From Paralithodes platypus (taxonomy: Eukaryota; Arthropoda; Malacostraca; Decapoda; Lithodidae): DNA of 64,000 nt. The stretch is taken from contig CM064502.1 in the NCBI GenBank assembly GCA_032716605.1, positions 57,175,432 to 57,239,431 on the forward strand, in the 5' to 3' direction. Position 1 is the stretch's first letter, and each line of letters begins with the position of its first letter. Under the pieces are notes generated by a model. The model was not told where the DNA came from. It saw only the letters and a program-made list of their open reading frames with translations, and made no database searches. Below are positions 22,357 to 31,110 of this stretch, one piece after another. The position numbers and the translations under genes are program-made.

Positions 22357-22830
22357 GTAGTTTTCAGGGTATTATTCTATAATTGCACCTATACGAGCTA
22401 AACAAATTATTATTCTATTTAACAGGAAGGTACGACAAGGTAAGTGATGTGGTATAGGTGGCAATATGCGGAAATGGATTATAAGGGCATTCTGCCCCCC
22501 CTCTTACCCCCTTACGAAAATCTACGGTTATTCACTCCACCCCAACTGGATTTCTACCGTTTTATCCAACCAGCGGGGGTGTGGGGGCGGCAGCCCCCAC
22601 CCATAATACTAGGTTAGGTAAGGTTGTTAGGTTAGGCTAATGTCTCTCTGAAACATTGTAAATCCGTGTCACATCTAGATTGATAGACTTTTGTCAGAGG
22701 GGAGCGGAATGCCCTTATAATCCATTTCCGCATATTGCCACCTATACCACATCACTTACCTCGTTGTACCTTCCTGTTAAATACAATAATAATTTGTTTA
22801 GCTCGTATAGGTGCAATTATAGAAATTTAC
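22357..22830. mobile_element. Foldback element with a GC-hairpin / TTAGG core
   Basis: Arms of about 130 bases: the left contains CCTATACGAGCTAAACAAAT, GATGTGGTATAGGTGGCAA and GGATTATAAGGGCATTC, and the right (about 22703-22830) contains their complements in reverse order. Between them, at about 22570-22650, lies GCGGGGGTGTGGGGGCGGC with ATAATACTAGG and TTAGG-like units. The hairpin/TTAGG unit therefore sits in the loop of a larger inverted structure. Confidence 0.7.
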
Positions 22831-22901
22831 CGTTTTCAGATGTTAAGACGTTCATCCCATTAGTTTGGCGATTTGAAGACCTTTCTACCCCTTTGTCAAT
22901 A

Positions 22902-23437
22902 TTAACCCCTTTTGCACCGACGACGTCTTTTATATTTTATTATAGCTACATTTAGACTATTTTATAAAGTTTAGGAAGGATATATGGTAGCTAAAAGGAT
23001 TGATTGAGTACAAAGGAGTACAAAGGAAATCAAGCAACAACAGATCCAGTGACCCTTCTAGGTTGCTTGTCCTCCAAAACACTGAGGATCAAGTGTCCAA
23101 ACAGTGGTTTAGAGTGGGTAAGGGAACATTGGAAAGGGAACTACTGCCCTGCCACTAACGTGGCAGGACTAGGAAGTTAGTAGGGGACATATGGGTTCGT
23201 AACTGAGGGGAGGATAAAGTTATTCATTTACAAACGCAGTCAGTCGCGGGTTTGATGCGAGATATTTGTCTAGGCGGAATTTAAATGAATCAACGGTGCT
23301 GCAGTCTATAACAGCCTATCCCCATTGAGATGGTCTGTAGCCTTTGAATGAGTAAACGTCCTTCACAAGCTGTACAAATTAGTCTAATATTTACCACAAT
23401 AGAATTAAATGTAAATCACCAGTACAGAAGGGGTTAA
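22902..23437 (+). mobile_element. TTAA-A MITE split by an L-alpha LINE
   Basis: The left part, 22902-23008, begins TTAACCCCTTTTGCACCGA; the right part, 23324-23437, ends CCAGTACAGAAGGGGTTAA. Removing 23009-23323 and one copy of ATTGAG restores a normal-length MITE. Confidence 0.8.
23009..23323 (-). mobile_element. L-alpha LINE 3' fragment, copy 3
   Basis: On the minus strand this matches the last 300 or so bases of L-alpha, from the end of the coding region (FKFRLDKYLA-like) through the 3' UTR to tandem CCTTTGTACT units. ATTGAG at 23003-23008 and 23324-23329 is the target duplication. The 3' UTR has drifted relative to copies 1 and 2. Confidence 0.8.
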
Positions 23438-23439
23438 GA

Positions 23440-23890
23440 CTTTTAGTGTCATTTTGGTGTCTATTTTATCCTGGCGAGCGATAGCAAGCCTGTAATTTGG
23501 GAGGAAGGGAAATTTTTCTTCAGAACAATAAAAAAAAAAAAAATCTTGGAAGTGTGTCTAGGGAGTGTTTTTAAGGAGATCTCCACTTGAGGGATTTTTT
23601 TCCTTGACTCCTTTCTCCCTCATGTTTAGCCCCATTGCTTTTGATATAAAATGTTTGCCCCATTAGTTTAGCGATTTTAAGAACTTTCACCCCATATTAA
23701 GACCTTTCGTGCCATTTAGGTGTATTTTATCCTGGCGAGCGATAGCGAGCCTGTAATTTAAGAGGAACCGGCCTTCGGCCGGGACATTTTTCTACCGAAA
23801 AATGTACAAATTTATCTTGAAAGGGACTCAAGGGGGTGTAATTTTAAGGTTGATGGAGGTCTAGGGAACCAACTAAATACCTCCCCTTAA
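23440..23890 (+). mobile_element. TTAA-B MITE with a second partial copy on its left
   Basis: Bounded by TTAAGGAGATCTCCACTTG (23571) and ACCTCCCCTTAA (ending 23890). Bases 23440-23570 are a further TTAA-B right half (TCCTGGCGAGCGATAGC, then TCTAGGGAGTG) abutting it. The interior order is as in the copy at 23978. Confidence 0.65.
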
Positions 23891-23977
23891 AGCTTGGTGT
23901 AGGGAGGAAAACAAAAATAACTATAAAAAGATGACTAAATGAGCATCTACTGTAAATACGACCCCCCCCCCCCCTCC

Positions 23978-24302
23978 TTAAGGGGAGATATCCACTGGAG
24001 GGATACTTTTCGGGACCCCCTTTTCCCTCCTGTTTAGCTTCATTGCTTTTGAGATTTTAAGACTTTCAGCCCATTTTGGCGATTTTAAAAACTTTCGCCC
24101 TATTTGTTTATTTTAAGACCTTTCGTGCCTTTTAGCTGTCTATTTTTGCCTGACGAGCGATAACGAGTCTGTAATTTAAGAGGAACCGGCCTTCGGCCTG
24201 GGCATTTTTCTACCGAAAAATGTACAAATTTATCTTTAAAAGGGGTCTAGGGACTAATTAAGCTTGATGGAGGTCTAAGGAACAAACTAGACCTCCCCTT
24301 AA
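23978..24302 (+). mobile_element. TTAA-B MITE, complete copy
   Basis: This copy represents the family. The ends are TTAAGGGGAGATATCC and GACCTCCCCTTAA, with TTAA at both edges. Interior blocks in order: CCCTTTTCCCTCCTGTTTAG, TTTTGAGATTTTAAGAC, the CGACGAGCGATAACGAG-like block, AACCGGCCTTCGGCC, ATTTTTCTACCGAAAAATG and GCTTGATGGAGGTCTA. About 325 bp, no ORF. Like TTAA-A, it has TTAA targets, but the terminal sequence differs. Confidence 0.75.
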
Positions 24303-24445
24303 TGCCTAAATAATTACCACAGAGAATGTCATTAGGATATTTTTCATTCTATCCTAGTTATCATTAGACTATTTTATACAGTTTAGGAAGGACCTGTGAG
24401 AGTTTGAGGCAGTACCAAACGCGCAATTTGATATTATGCCTGGAA

Positions 24446-24660
24446 TTAACCCCTTCTGTACCGGTGACTTCATTTAAATTATATCCTAGCTATATTTAGA
24501 AGATTTTGTATAGTTTAAAAAGGATCTGTGGTAGCAGAAAGGGTTAAGCGAGATAGTTTGAAGCCTGTTAATTGCTGGAGGAACTTTTGAAACTGCATAA
24601 CATCTTCTATTACGTTTTAGTCTAGTTATATTTAGAGGATTTTGTGCAGTTTAAGTAGGA
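24446..24660 (+). mobile_element. TTAA-A MITE, rearranged copy
   Basis: Starts TTAACCCCTTCTGTACCGG, runs past the central GGTTAAGCGAGATAG and breaks near 24605. From there a second left-half piece (TATTTAGAGGATTTTGTGC) follows, so it is a chimera of two copies. Confidence 0.6.
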
Positions 24661-24786
24661 TCCACCGGGATTCGAACCTGAGTTACCACATACAGATGCA
24701 GATCAAATGTATAGGAATACCCTATGGGCAATACACAGGAATTCCCTATGGGGAAATGTTTAGCGACCGCTCTATATATATTCTTA

Positions 24787-24982
24787 AGCCGCTGTCACAC
24801 GATCGATTTTTCAGTCCATTTTCAATGAGCAAGTTTTTTCTGGTTAAATTTAGTTACTTTTTGCACTGGTATCGGTAACTAGACTGAAGGTAGAGTATGT
24901 TAGGTGGTTGAATTATGATAAAATGTAATTTTTTGAAGCTGCCAGACCATAATTGCCCGTAAAAATTGCTCGAAAAACGGCT
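24787..24982. mobile_element. TWA-target MITE (PIF/Harbinger-like), copy 1
   Basis: Begins AGCCGCTGTCACACGATCG and ends GCTCGAAAAACGGCT, flanked by TTA on both sides (24784-24786 and 24983-24985). The interior shares TTTTTGCACTGGTATCGGTA and GAAGCTGCCAGACCA with copies at 34278 and 42008. The right terminal repeat is shortened. The 3-bp TWA target suggests the PIF/Harbinger group. Confidence 0.7.
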
Positions 24983-25039
24983 TTAGTCCTCTGCCCAGTT
25001 ATACTACAAATAATATTAATGTCTATAATTATAACCATG

Positions 25040-25330
25040 CTAATCATACTTTTTCTTCTTCCGTAGATTCCTTGGCTGTTGAGACTCCGGAACTATGTGG
25101 AAGACATCACCCAACACTTACGATCCACCACCAGAATTATCCACACAAAACGACAGAGGATTTCACCACCAAATCACCACCGCTACGGAGCCATCGTCAC
25201 TACCACCATATCACCTCTAAGTCACCACCAGCACTATCACCACAGATGTCTAGAAGTCACCATCACATAAAGAACATCTGTAACCATCCAAATTACTACA
25301 CTGCAAAATATAAATGTAAGTACATGTATA
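25040..25330 (+). other. Possible short exon or repeat, His/Thr-rich small ORFs
   Basis: TTTTTCTTCTTCCGTAG resembles a splice acceptor before ATTCCTTGGCTGTTGAG. Two overlapping short frames (63 and 119 residues) are dominated by CCACCA/TCACCA triplets and match no family known to me. Low-complexity DNA is the simplest explanation. Confidence 0.15.
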
Positions 25331-25366
25331 TGTTTCTGTTAAGTGTTCAGTCGGGGACGTATTTTC

Positions 25367-25577
25367 TTAACCCTTTGAGTACCAGCGACGTGTCATATAT
25401 TTTATTCCTAGCTATATTTAGACGATATTAAGCAGCTTACGAAAAATCTGTTAGTCAAAAGGGTTTGAGATAATTTGAAGCCTTATCATTGCTAGAGGTC
25501 CTTCCTTAGCTGAATGAATAAATCTAATAGTCGCCAGAATAGGATTAAAAGGACGTCCCTGGTACTGAACGGGTTAA
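25367..25577 (+). mobile_element. TTAA-A MITE, complete copy
   Basis: Bounded by TTAACCCTTTGAGTACCAG and GGACGTCCCTGGTACTGAAC then GGGTTAA. The central axis is GGTTTGAGATAATTTGAAGC. Confidence 0.75.
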
Positions 25578-25678
25578 CCACCATATGATTTTTGGGTACT
25601 TATTACCGAAACTACCGCTAATTTGGGAAGTGATTGAGATTAATTTAAAAAAAAAAAAAAAAAAATCGCAAGGTTCTA

Positions 25679-25870
25679 ATTTTCGGTCAATATTTAAGTC
25701 GCACCACAGCTGGGATTTCATTTTTAACGGTAGTTTTGGGTTCCTATCATTCTATGCTTCATTGCTATATACTTTTTATCCACCGGGGGCGGCAGCCCCC
25801 ACCCATAATACTAGGATAGGTTAGGTAAGGTTATTAGGTTAGGCTAATGTCTTATGCTTTTAACCCCTCA
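25679..25870 (+). mobile_element. Half foldback arm joined to a GC-hairpin / TTAGG core
   Basis: Bases 25685-25785 match one arm of the large hairpin at 45900-46310 (GTCAATATTTAAGTCGCACC, GGTAGTTTTGGGTTCC, TCTATGCTTCATTGC). They pass directly at CCACCGG into GGGCGGCAGCCCCCACCC, ATAATACTAGG and TTAGG-like units. The copy shows that the arm and the core belong to one family. Confidence 0.65.
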
Positions 25871-26064
25871 TTTTCCCTGAACTAAACAGCCCTCCCCACT
25901 AAGTGGGTGGCGTGTTTTTAGATTGTTGGATAATGGGTAAATAATAATTTCAGCTCTTAAGTATAAAACAATACTATATCTAAAGGAAAAATTCAAAACA
26001 ATAAAATAAAACTTACTGAAATCGCTGTCGGTCCAAAAAGTGATTTTTTTTTTTTTTTTATGTG

Positions 26065-26155
26065 CTATTAGCCTAACTTAACAACCTAACCTAACCTAAC
26101 CTAGTATATGGGTGGGGGCTGCCGCCCCCACACTCCCGCTGGTTGGGTACTGACT
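26065..26155 (-). repeat. GC-hairpin / TTAGG core element, minus orientation
   Basis: The complement reads GCGGGAGTGTGGGGGCGGC then AGCCCCCACCC, a short spacer and three or more TTAGG units ending TTAGGTTAGGTTGTTAAG. Confidence 0.7.
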
Positions 26156-26331
26156 GAAGAACTTGTTTTACAGTATACTGTATAGGCCTATGTATTTTAG
26201 CGTTTTTTTTCTCCCTTATAATACATTTCAGCTCTTAATGACATATATATATATACAGTATAGGCTGGAAACTAAAACAAAATATGAAATACATAAATTA
26301 ACAAATATATCCCCCCCCCCCCCAACCTCCC

Positions 26332-26872
26332 TTAAGGGGGGTGATCTGCTTTTTGTTATTTGTCCTTTTCTCTTTCTCTGGCTTGTATCCATTCGGCCCC
26401 ATTCAGCCCACTATTTTAAGTTTATCCCCATCTAGGTGTCGATTTCTTCCTGGCGAGCGATAGCAAGCCAGCATTATATGAAGAAATCCGGCTTCGCCGG
26501 AGAAATTTTTCTATCGAAAAATGTACAAATTTAGCCTGCTGTCAAACAAAAATAACAAATATGCTGGCTCGCTACCGCTCGCCAGTAAAAAATTGACACC
26601 TGGATGGGGATAAGTCCCCGTAGAACTAGGGCAGCTGAGAGCGCCCATGAATTTACACTTTCTCCTCCACAATGCAGAACTTCTGCTTATCAGAATTCAT
26701 TTATCCCCAGAGCTACTACTCTTTGGAATTCACTTCCCTCGAATTGCTTTCCACAAACTTACAATCAACAAATGTTTAAATCCAGTTGTTACAAACATTT
26801 TATGAATGGAGGATGCCTTTAGGCACATGGACCTTTTTGTTTTATCTGTTTTTCCTTCCTCCGTTCATTGTC

Positions 26873-26903
<31 letters not shown>

Positions 26904-26982
26904 CAGTAGGCTGAATGGGGCCAAATGGATACAAGCCAGAGAAAGAGAAAAGGACAGAACAAAAACAGGTCACCCCCCTTAA
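26332..26982. mobile_element. Large TTAA foldback element interrupted by a LINE
   Basis: The left arm begins TTAAGGGGGGTGATCTGC and the right arm ends ACAGGTCACCCCCCTTAA; the inverted arms extend about 75 bases through GGCTTGTATCCATTCGGC and its complement. Inner inverted blocks (TAGGTGTCGATTTCTTCC / TGACACCTGGATGGGG) continue the fold. The interior is TTAA-B-like (CCTGGCGAGCGATAGC). A LINE 3' end (26613-26905) interrupts the right arm. Confidence 0.75.
26613..26905 (+). mobile_element. LINE 3' end (family L-zeta) with poly(A)
   Basis: Encodes RTRAAESAHEFTLSPPQC, RTSAYQNSFIPRATTLWNSL and the C-terminal tail of a non-LTR polymerase, then a stop near 26820, a short 3' UTR and a run of about 26 A. 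It is distinct in sequence from L-beta. It lies in the right arm of the foldback element at 26332-26982, which is therefore older. Confidence 0.7.
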
Positions 26983-27409
26983 AGCAAATTGACTATAATT
27001 ATTAGGATATGCTAGATTTGGGGAGCAGGGAATGAAAGAAATGGTCAAATATATATAATGATCGCACCAAAACGCTATGGGGATTTTGTTTTTACTTTAG
27101 TGCCCCAAATCAGCGAATTTGTGAATTGTGGATATTTTAGGCGGATTGGGAAGTGATCTCAAGTGGATTAGTTAATCTTTCGATGTATTATGGTAGACTA
27201 AACCCTTTCACGACCATATGACGCAGAGGTTGCCAGATTAGCAATAGAGTTCTCTCACTCTTATAATTACCTCTCCAAAATTAGTTTTCTGCCCACAGCT
27301 AACTTAAAGACAACTGCAGAGGTTGAAGTAACTACACTAAAAGTTTCTAAATACCCCTGGTAGTAACAAAGGCTTTAAAGTATCCCTAATAGGCTCAAAA
27401 TCGCGTCAA

Positions 27410-27790
27410 GAACATGAGTGTTATAACGGGGCTACACATGAGGGAGAAGTGGGTCCAGAAAAAACAAATACCTTTCCCTCTTAACCCTATTAGGTGCAGG
27501 GCGGGCCAATTTGGAGCCTCCCAGTTTTACTCAATTAGTTTGGAGATTTTAAGAAGTTTCATTGCATTAGTTTGGCGATTATATGATGCTTCAACCCAAT
27601 AAGGTGTCGATTTTTCCTGGGCGAGCGAAAGCGAGCCCGCAATTTGGGAGAAACCGGCCTTTGGCCGGGAATTTTTTTTACCGAAAAATTTACAAATTTA
27701 ACTTTAAGGGGGTCTGGGGGATTTTTTTTTTAGTTTGAAGGGGGTTTGGAGAGGCGTTTTTCCAAGTCTAGCGGGTAAACTAAAAACACA
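27410..27790 (+). mobile_element. TTAA-B MITE, diverged copy
   Basis: Contains GGTGTCGATTTTTCCTGG, GCGAGCGAAAGCGAGCC, AACCGGCCTTTGGCCGGG and TTTTACCGAAAAATTTAC. A reversed TTAA-B left end (ACATGAGGGAGAAGTGGGTC) precedes it. The boundaries are degraded. Confidence 0.5.
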
Positions 27791-27947
27791 TTGTTCGAAA
27801 ATGGCTAAAACCAATAGAAACTTCAATAATAATGAAACTAAATACCATAACCCCAGAGACGTTGCACCAGATAGTGTTAAACCCTATCCGTATACCGGGA
27901 TGTAGCAGTTTTAAATATGCCTACTATAATGATTTAACCTTTAATTG

Positions 27948-28070
27948 TATTGATGGTGTAATGGTTAGTGTGTTTAAGATCCGTATGTGGTGACCCAGGT
28001 TCGAATCCCGGGTGGAGCACATGCGTTCGTTAATTACATTGGGTGGTGTTTATTAATTAGATTAGACTAT
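27948..28070 (+). mobile_element. tRNA-derived SINE copy
   Basis: Head TGATGGTGTAATGGTTAGTG with box B GGTTCGAATCC at 27998-28008, then CCGGGTGGAGCACATGCG and a short TTAATTACATTGG tail. Same family as 18888-19020. Confidence 0.65.
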
Positions 28071-28071
28071 T

Positions 28072-28580
28072 TTAAGCCCTTTCTGTACCCTCGACGTCTA
28101 TTTAATTATATTCTAGCTATATTTAGAAAATCTTGTGCAGTTTAAGGAGGTAGTGCTTGGTTTTTTGGTCTATATATATATATTTGTTTTCCTCGCTAGA
28201 TCTCCATCAAGCCTAGACCCCCTTTCAAGATAAATTTGTACATTTTTCGGTAGAAAAATGTCCTAGCCTAAGGCCGGTTCCTTCTAAAGTTAGAGGCTCG
28301 CTTTCGCTCGCCAGGAAAAAATAGACACCTAAAGGTCACGAAAGGTCTTAATATTGACAACAAAATGAGGCGAAAGTCTCAAATCCCCAAACTAACGGAA
28401 CGAACTTGTTGAAACTAATGTGCTAAACATGAGGGAGAAGGGGGTCCCGAGAAAGCGAGTACTACCCCCTTAAGAAGGGTCTGTGGTAGTAAAAAGGGTC
28501 AAGAGAGATAGTTTGGAAGCTTGTTAATTGCTGGAGGCCCTTTTTAAACTGAATAAAAGTCTAATAGTTGCCAGAAGGGG
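28072..28580 (+). mobile_element. TTAA-A MITE containing a TTAA-B insertion
   Basis: The outer copy begins TTAAGCCCTTTCTGTACCC. Its left block runs to GTGCAGTTTAA and resumes at 28470 with TTAAGAAGGGTCTGTGG, so the interruption falls exactly at an internal TTAA of the consensus. The right end is lost after TTGCCAGAAGGGG. Confidence 0.78.
28142..28473 (-). mobile_element. TTAA-B MITE inserted at an internal TTAA of a TTAA-A copy
   Basis: TTAA at 28142-28145 and 28470-28473 flanks the copy, and the host MITE is continuous if one TTAA is removed. The interior includes CTAAGGCCGGTTCC, TTTCGCTCGCCAGGAAAAAA and ACATGAGGGAGAAGGGGGTC. The element ends have drifted (TTAAGGAGG, CCCCCTTAA). Confidence 0.78.
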
Positions 28581-28599
28581 CTAATATGGGTATTAAATG

Positions 28600-28735
28600 A
28601 CACTCCGTTCTTAACATTAATCATCAATTACAAACCCCAATGTACTTAAATAAACTAATGAAAGCATATGGTCCTCCCGGGATTCAAACTCGGGACACCA
28701 CACCCAGAACATAAGCAGGTATTACACCCAACAAT
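28600..28735 (-). mobile_element. tRNA-derived SINE copy, minus strand
   Basis: The complement gives a head with GTGTGGTGTCCCGAGTTTG, then AATCCCGGGAGGACCATATG, TTTCATTAGTTTATTTAAG and GGGGTTTGTAATTGATGATT with GTTAAGAACGG. The box B is mutated (GTTTGAATCCC). A closely similar unit occurs at 30160-30320, 37535-37690 and 40720-40860. Confidence 0.65.
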
Positions 28736-28764
28736 AGTCATTAGACAATTTTAAGAAGTTTAGT

Positions 28765-28890
28765 AAGGATCTGTTGGCATCGGGGTGTGAGTATCCTAGG
28801 TTCGAATCCTTGAAGTACCACACAGTTTCATTAAGTTTATTTGCAAGTAAATTGGTGGGTTGGTGAGATGAAAGTATATAGTGATTGGAT
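28765..28890 (+). mobile_element. tRNA-derived SINE copy, plus strand
   Basis: GTATCCTAGGTTCGAATCCT carries the box B; the tail reads ACCACACAGTTTCATTAAG then TTGCAAGTAAATTGGTGGG. It belongs to the subtype of 35755-35892. Confidence 0.55.
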
Positions 28891-28912
28891 TGCTAGAGGC
28901 CCTTGATTTAAT

Positions 28913-29265
28913 TAAGGGGAGACGAACCATTTTTCTGGACCCCCTTCTCCCTGATGTTTAGCCCCACTAGTTTTGAGATTTTAAGACGTTGGTTCCATTA
29001 GTTTAGGAATTTTATGATGTTTCACTCCATTTCTTTGTAAATATTAGGACCCTTCGTGCCATTTAGGAGTCTATTTTTTCCTGGCGAGCGATAGCGAGCC
29101 TGCAATTTTAAGAGGAATCGGCCTTTGGCCGGGAAATTTTTCTACCGAAAAATGTAAAAATCTATTTTGAAGGGGGGTCTAGGGGTGTTTTTCTAAGCTT
29201 GATGGAGGTCTAGGGAGGAAACTAAACAAATATATGAATAAATTAATTAATAGACCAAACAAACA
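28913..29265 (+). mobile_element. TTAA-B MITE, right terminus incomplete
   Basis: Begins TTAAGGGGAGACGAACC and has the full set of interior blocks including GAATCGGCCTTTGGCCGGG. It ends near AATAGACCAAACAAAC without the final CTCCCCTTAA. Flanking scraps (GATTGCTAGAGGCCCTT on the left, AATAAAATCGCATAATGG on the right) are TTAA-A, so this copy probably also landed in a TTAA-A element. Confidence 0.65.
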
Positions 29266-29368
29266 GCCACTGTCCGCATTAGCTGAATAAAATCGCATAA
29301 TGGTGGCCGGAATATAATTAAATAAGCTAGACTACCGAGATGGTTAAGTTAAAAGTAAATTAATAGCC

Positions 29369-29574
29369 TTAACCTCTTCTGTACCGGCGACGTCTATTTA
29401 ATTATATTCTAGCTATATTTAAAAGATTGTGTGCAGCTTAAAAAGGATCTATGGTAGCTAAAAGGATTAATAGATAATTATTTAGTAGCCGTTTAATGGT
29501 TAGAGGTCTTTCCTAAACTGAATAAAAGTCTAATAGTATCCAGAATAGTAGTCGGTACATACAAAAGGGGTTAA
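29369..29574 (+). mobile_element. TTAA-A MITE, complete copy
   Basis: Bounded by TTAACCTCTTCTGTACCGG and GGTACATACAAAAGGGGTTAA-like sequence. The centre GGATTAATAGATAATTATTT has drifted. Confidence 0.7.
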
Positions 29575-29589
29575 TACGGAATTATATGC

Positions 29590-29725
29590 TAAAATTGATT
29601 TGGTTCATTATCACCAAATAACTTTCAAATCTACCTAATTAATGACATTTATGATTACATGTGGTACTCAAAGGATTCGAACCCAGGATACTCACACAGA
29701 AACTCAGTGCACTGACCATAGAGGA
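29590..29725 (-). mobile_element. tRNA-derived SINE copy, minus strand
   Basis: The complement shows GTATCCTGGGTTCGAATCCT (box B), then TGAGTACCACATGTAATC and an A/T-rich tail ending near ATCAATTTTAGC. The head is partial. Confidence 0.55.
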
Positions 29726-29728
29726 AAT

Positions 29729-30042
29729 TTAAGGGGAGGTTTTTAGTTTGGTCTCTAGATATCCATCAAGCTTAAGATTACACCCCCTTGAGCCCCTTTC
29801 AAGATACATTTGTACCCGGCTGAAAGCCGGTTCCTCTTAAATTACAGGCTCGCTATCGCTCGCCAGGATAAAATAGACACCTAAATTGCACGAAAAGTCT
29901 TAAATTGACGGAAATGGGGCGAAAGTTCTTAAAATCGCCAAACTAATGGGGCGACTGTCTTAAAATCTCAAAAGCAATGGGGCTAAACAGGAGTGAGAAA
30001 GGGGTCCAGAAAAAAATCCCTCTAGTCGATATCTCCCCTTAA
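29729..30042 (-). mobile_element. TTAA-B MITE, complete copy, reversed
   Basis: Bounded by TTAAGGGGAGGTTTTTAG and GATATCTCCCCTTAA with TTAA at both edges. The copy lacks the TTTTTCGGTAGAAAAATG hairpin segment, passing from CATTTGTA straight to CCCGGCTGAAAGCCGG. Confidence 0.75.
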
Positions 30043-30159
30043 TTGAAGTTGGTTTGACTCTAATTTGTTCTGTGGTTTAACTATTACTCTCCCATATAAA
30101 ACTTAATTAGGAATTATAAACTAAAATGTATTAGTTTCCTATTTTATGAATAATTTAAT

Positions 30160-30320
30160 TAAGTAACACCCCGTTCTTAACATTAAATCATCAATTACAA
30201 ACCCCAATGAACTTTAATAAACTAATGAAAGAATATGGTCCTCCCGGGATTCGAACTCGGGACACCACACCCAGAACATAAGCCTCTAAAGTCTAAACCA
30301 TTACACCACCAACAGAGTTA
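30160..30320 (-). mobile_element. tRNA-derived SINE copy, minus strand
   Basis: One of the best-preserved copies. The complement reads GGTGGTGTAATGGTTTAGAC (box A side), GTGGTGTCCCGAGTTCGAAT (box B side), GGGAGGACCATATTC and a tail ending AAGAACGGGGTGTTAC. Confidence 0.7.
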
Positions 30321-30359
30321 AAGGTTGAATAACAGATTTGAAAAGTACTGATAGGTCTA

Positions 30360-30563
30360 TTAATCCCTTCGGTACCGGTGACGTCTTTTTAATAGTTTAG
30401 TTATATTTAGATGATTTTGTGCAGTTTAAGAAGGATCAGTGGTAGTACAAATGGTTGAGAGATCGTTCGAAGCCTGTCTATTGCTGGAGGTTCCATTTTT
30501 AAAATTAATAAAATAATCTAATGGCGGGAATGAAGTTAAAAGCCTTGGACAGTTACAGAAAAT
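30360..30563 (+). mobile_element. TTAA-A MITE, right end degraded
   Basis: Begins TTAATCCCTTCGGTACCGG and retains GATGATTTTGTGCAGTTTAA. The right terminal repeat is reduced to GGACAGTTACAGAA. Confidence 0.65.
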
Positions 30564-30589
30564 AGTAGCTAAATATTTTTTCTTTTCTT

Positions 30590-31110
30590 TACAGATTTGT
30601 TCTTTGGGTGATGAACCTAGAAGACTACATTGGTTGAAGAATTCAGTATGCATCATACACCCTGACTTGTTGAAGAATTCATTATATACCCTGACTTGTG
30701 GAGGACTGAAATCTGAGGGTCAATACGGGACTGCACTACCACGGGACTTGAGGAGTAGGGACCGCACTAGGACTGCAAGACTCGCGGAACTCGATAAATA
30801 GGATGGAGAGGTGAGGGAACAAAAACTCTCAGAACCACCAACTAACAAACCAACCACAACAACCATCAACCAATAACTCCCAGCAGACTCACAAAGCGAG
30901 GCAATGATAGAGCCAAGGATGAGGGAACCAAACCTTCTCACAAGGGCTGATGGTCAGGAGTGCTTTGACTGAAGAATTGAAGCCAATGAGAGGAACCCCA
31001 AAATAGGCTGCAGTGTTCTCGGGCTGATAGCCAAACACCACTGAGACACTATCCTGGCTGGCGTCATGATAGAAGATGGGAAGCCGACTTGGATGGAAGA
31101 CCGATTGAGG
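30590..31110. other. Left flank of the minisatellite, unrecognised
   Basis: TTTTCTTTACAG at about 30584-30595 resembles a splice acceptor on the plus strand, followed by a short frame with two TTGAAGAATTCA repeats. On the minus strand an open frame through 30890-31110 (with VFGYQPENTAAYFGVPLIGF) connects to the minisatellite frame. I recognise neither. Confidence 0.2.

Noticed and set aside
16805..30600. A plus-strand spliced gene using acceptors near 16819, 25067 and 30595
   Set aside because: The three acceptor-like strings precede short, low-complexity or repeat-related sequence with no domain. One downstream segment recurs near 43320, and no donors could be paired convincingly.
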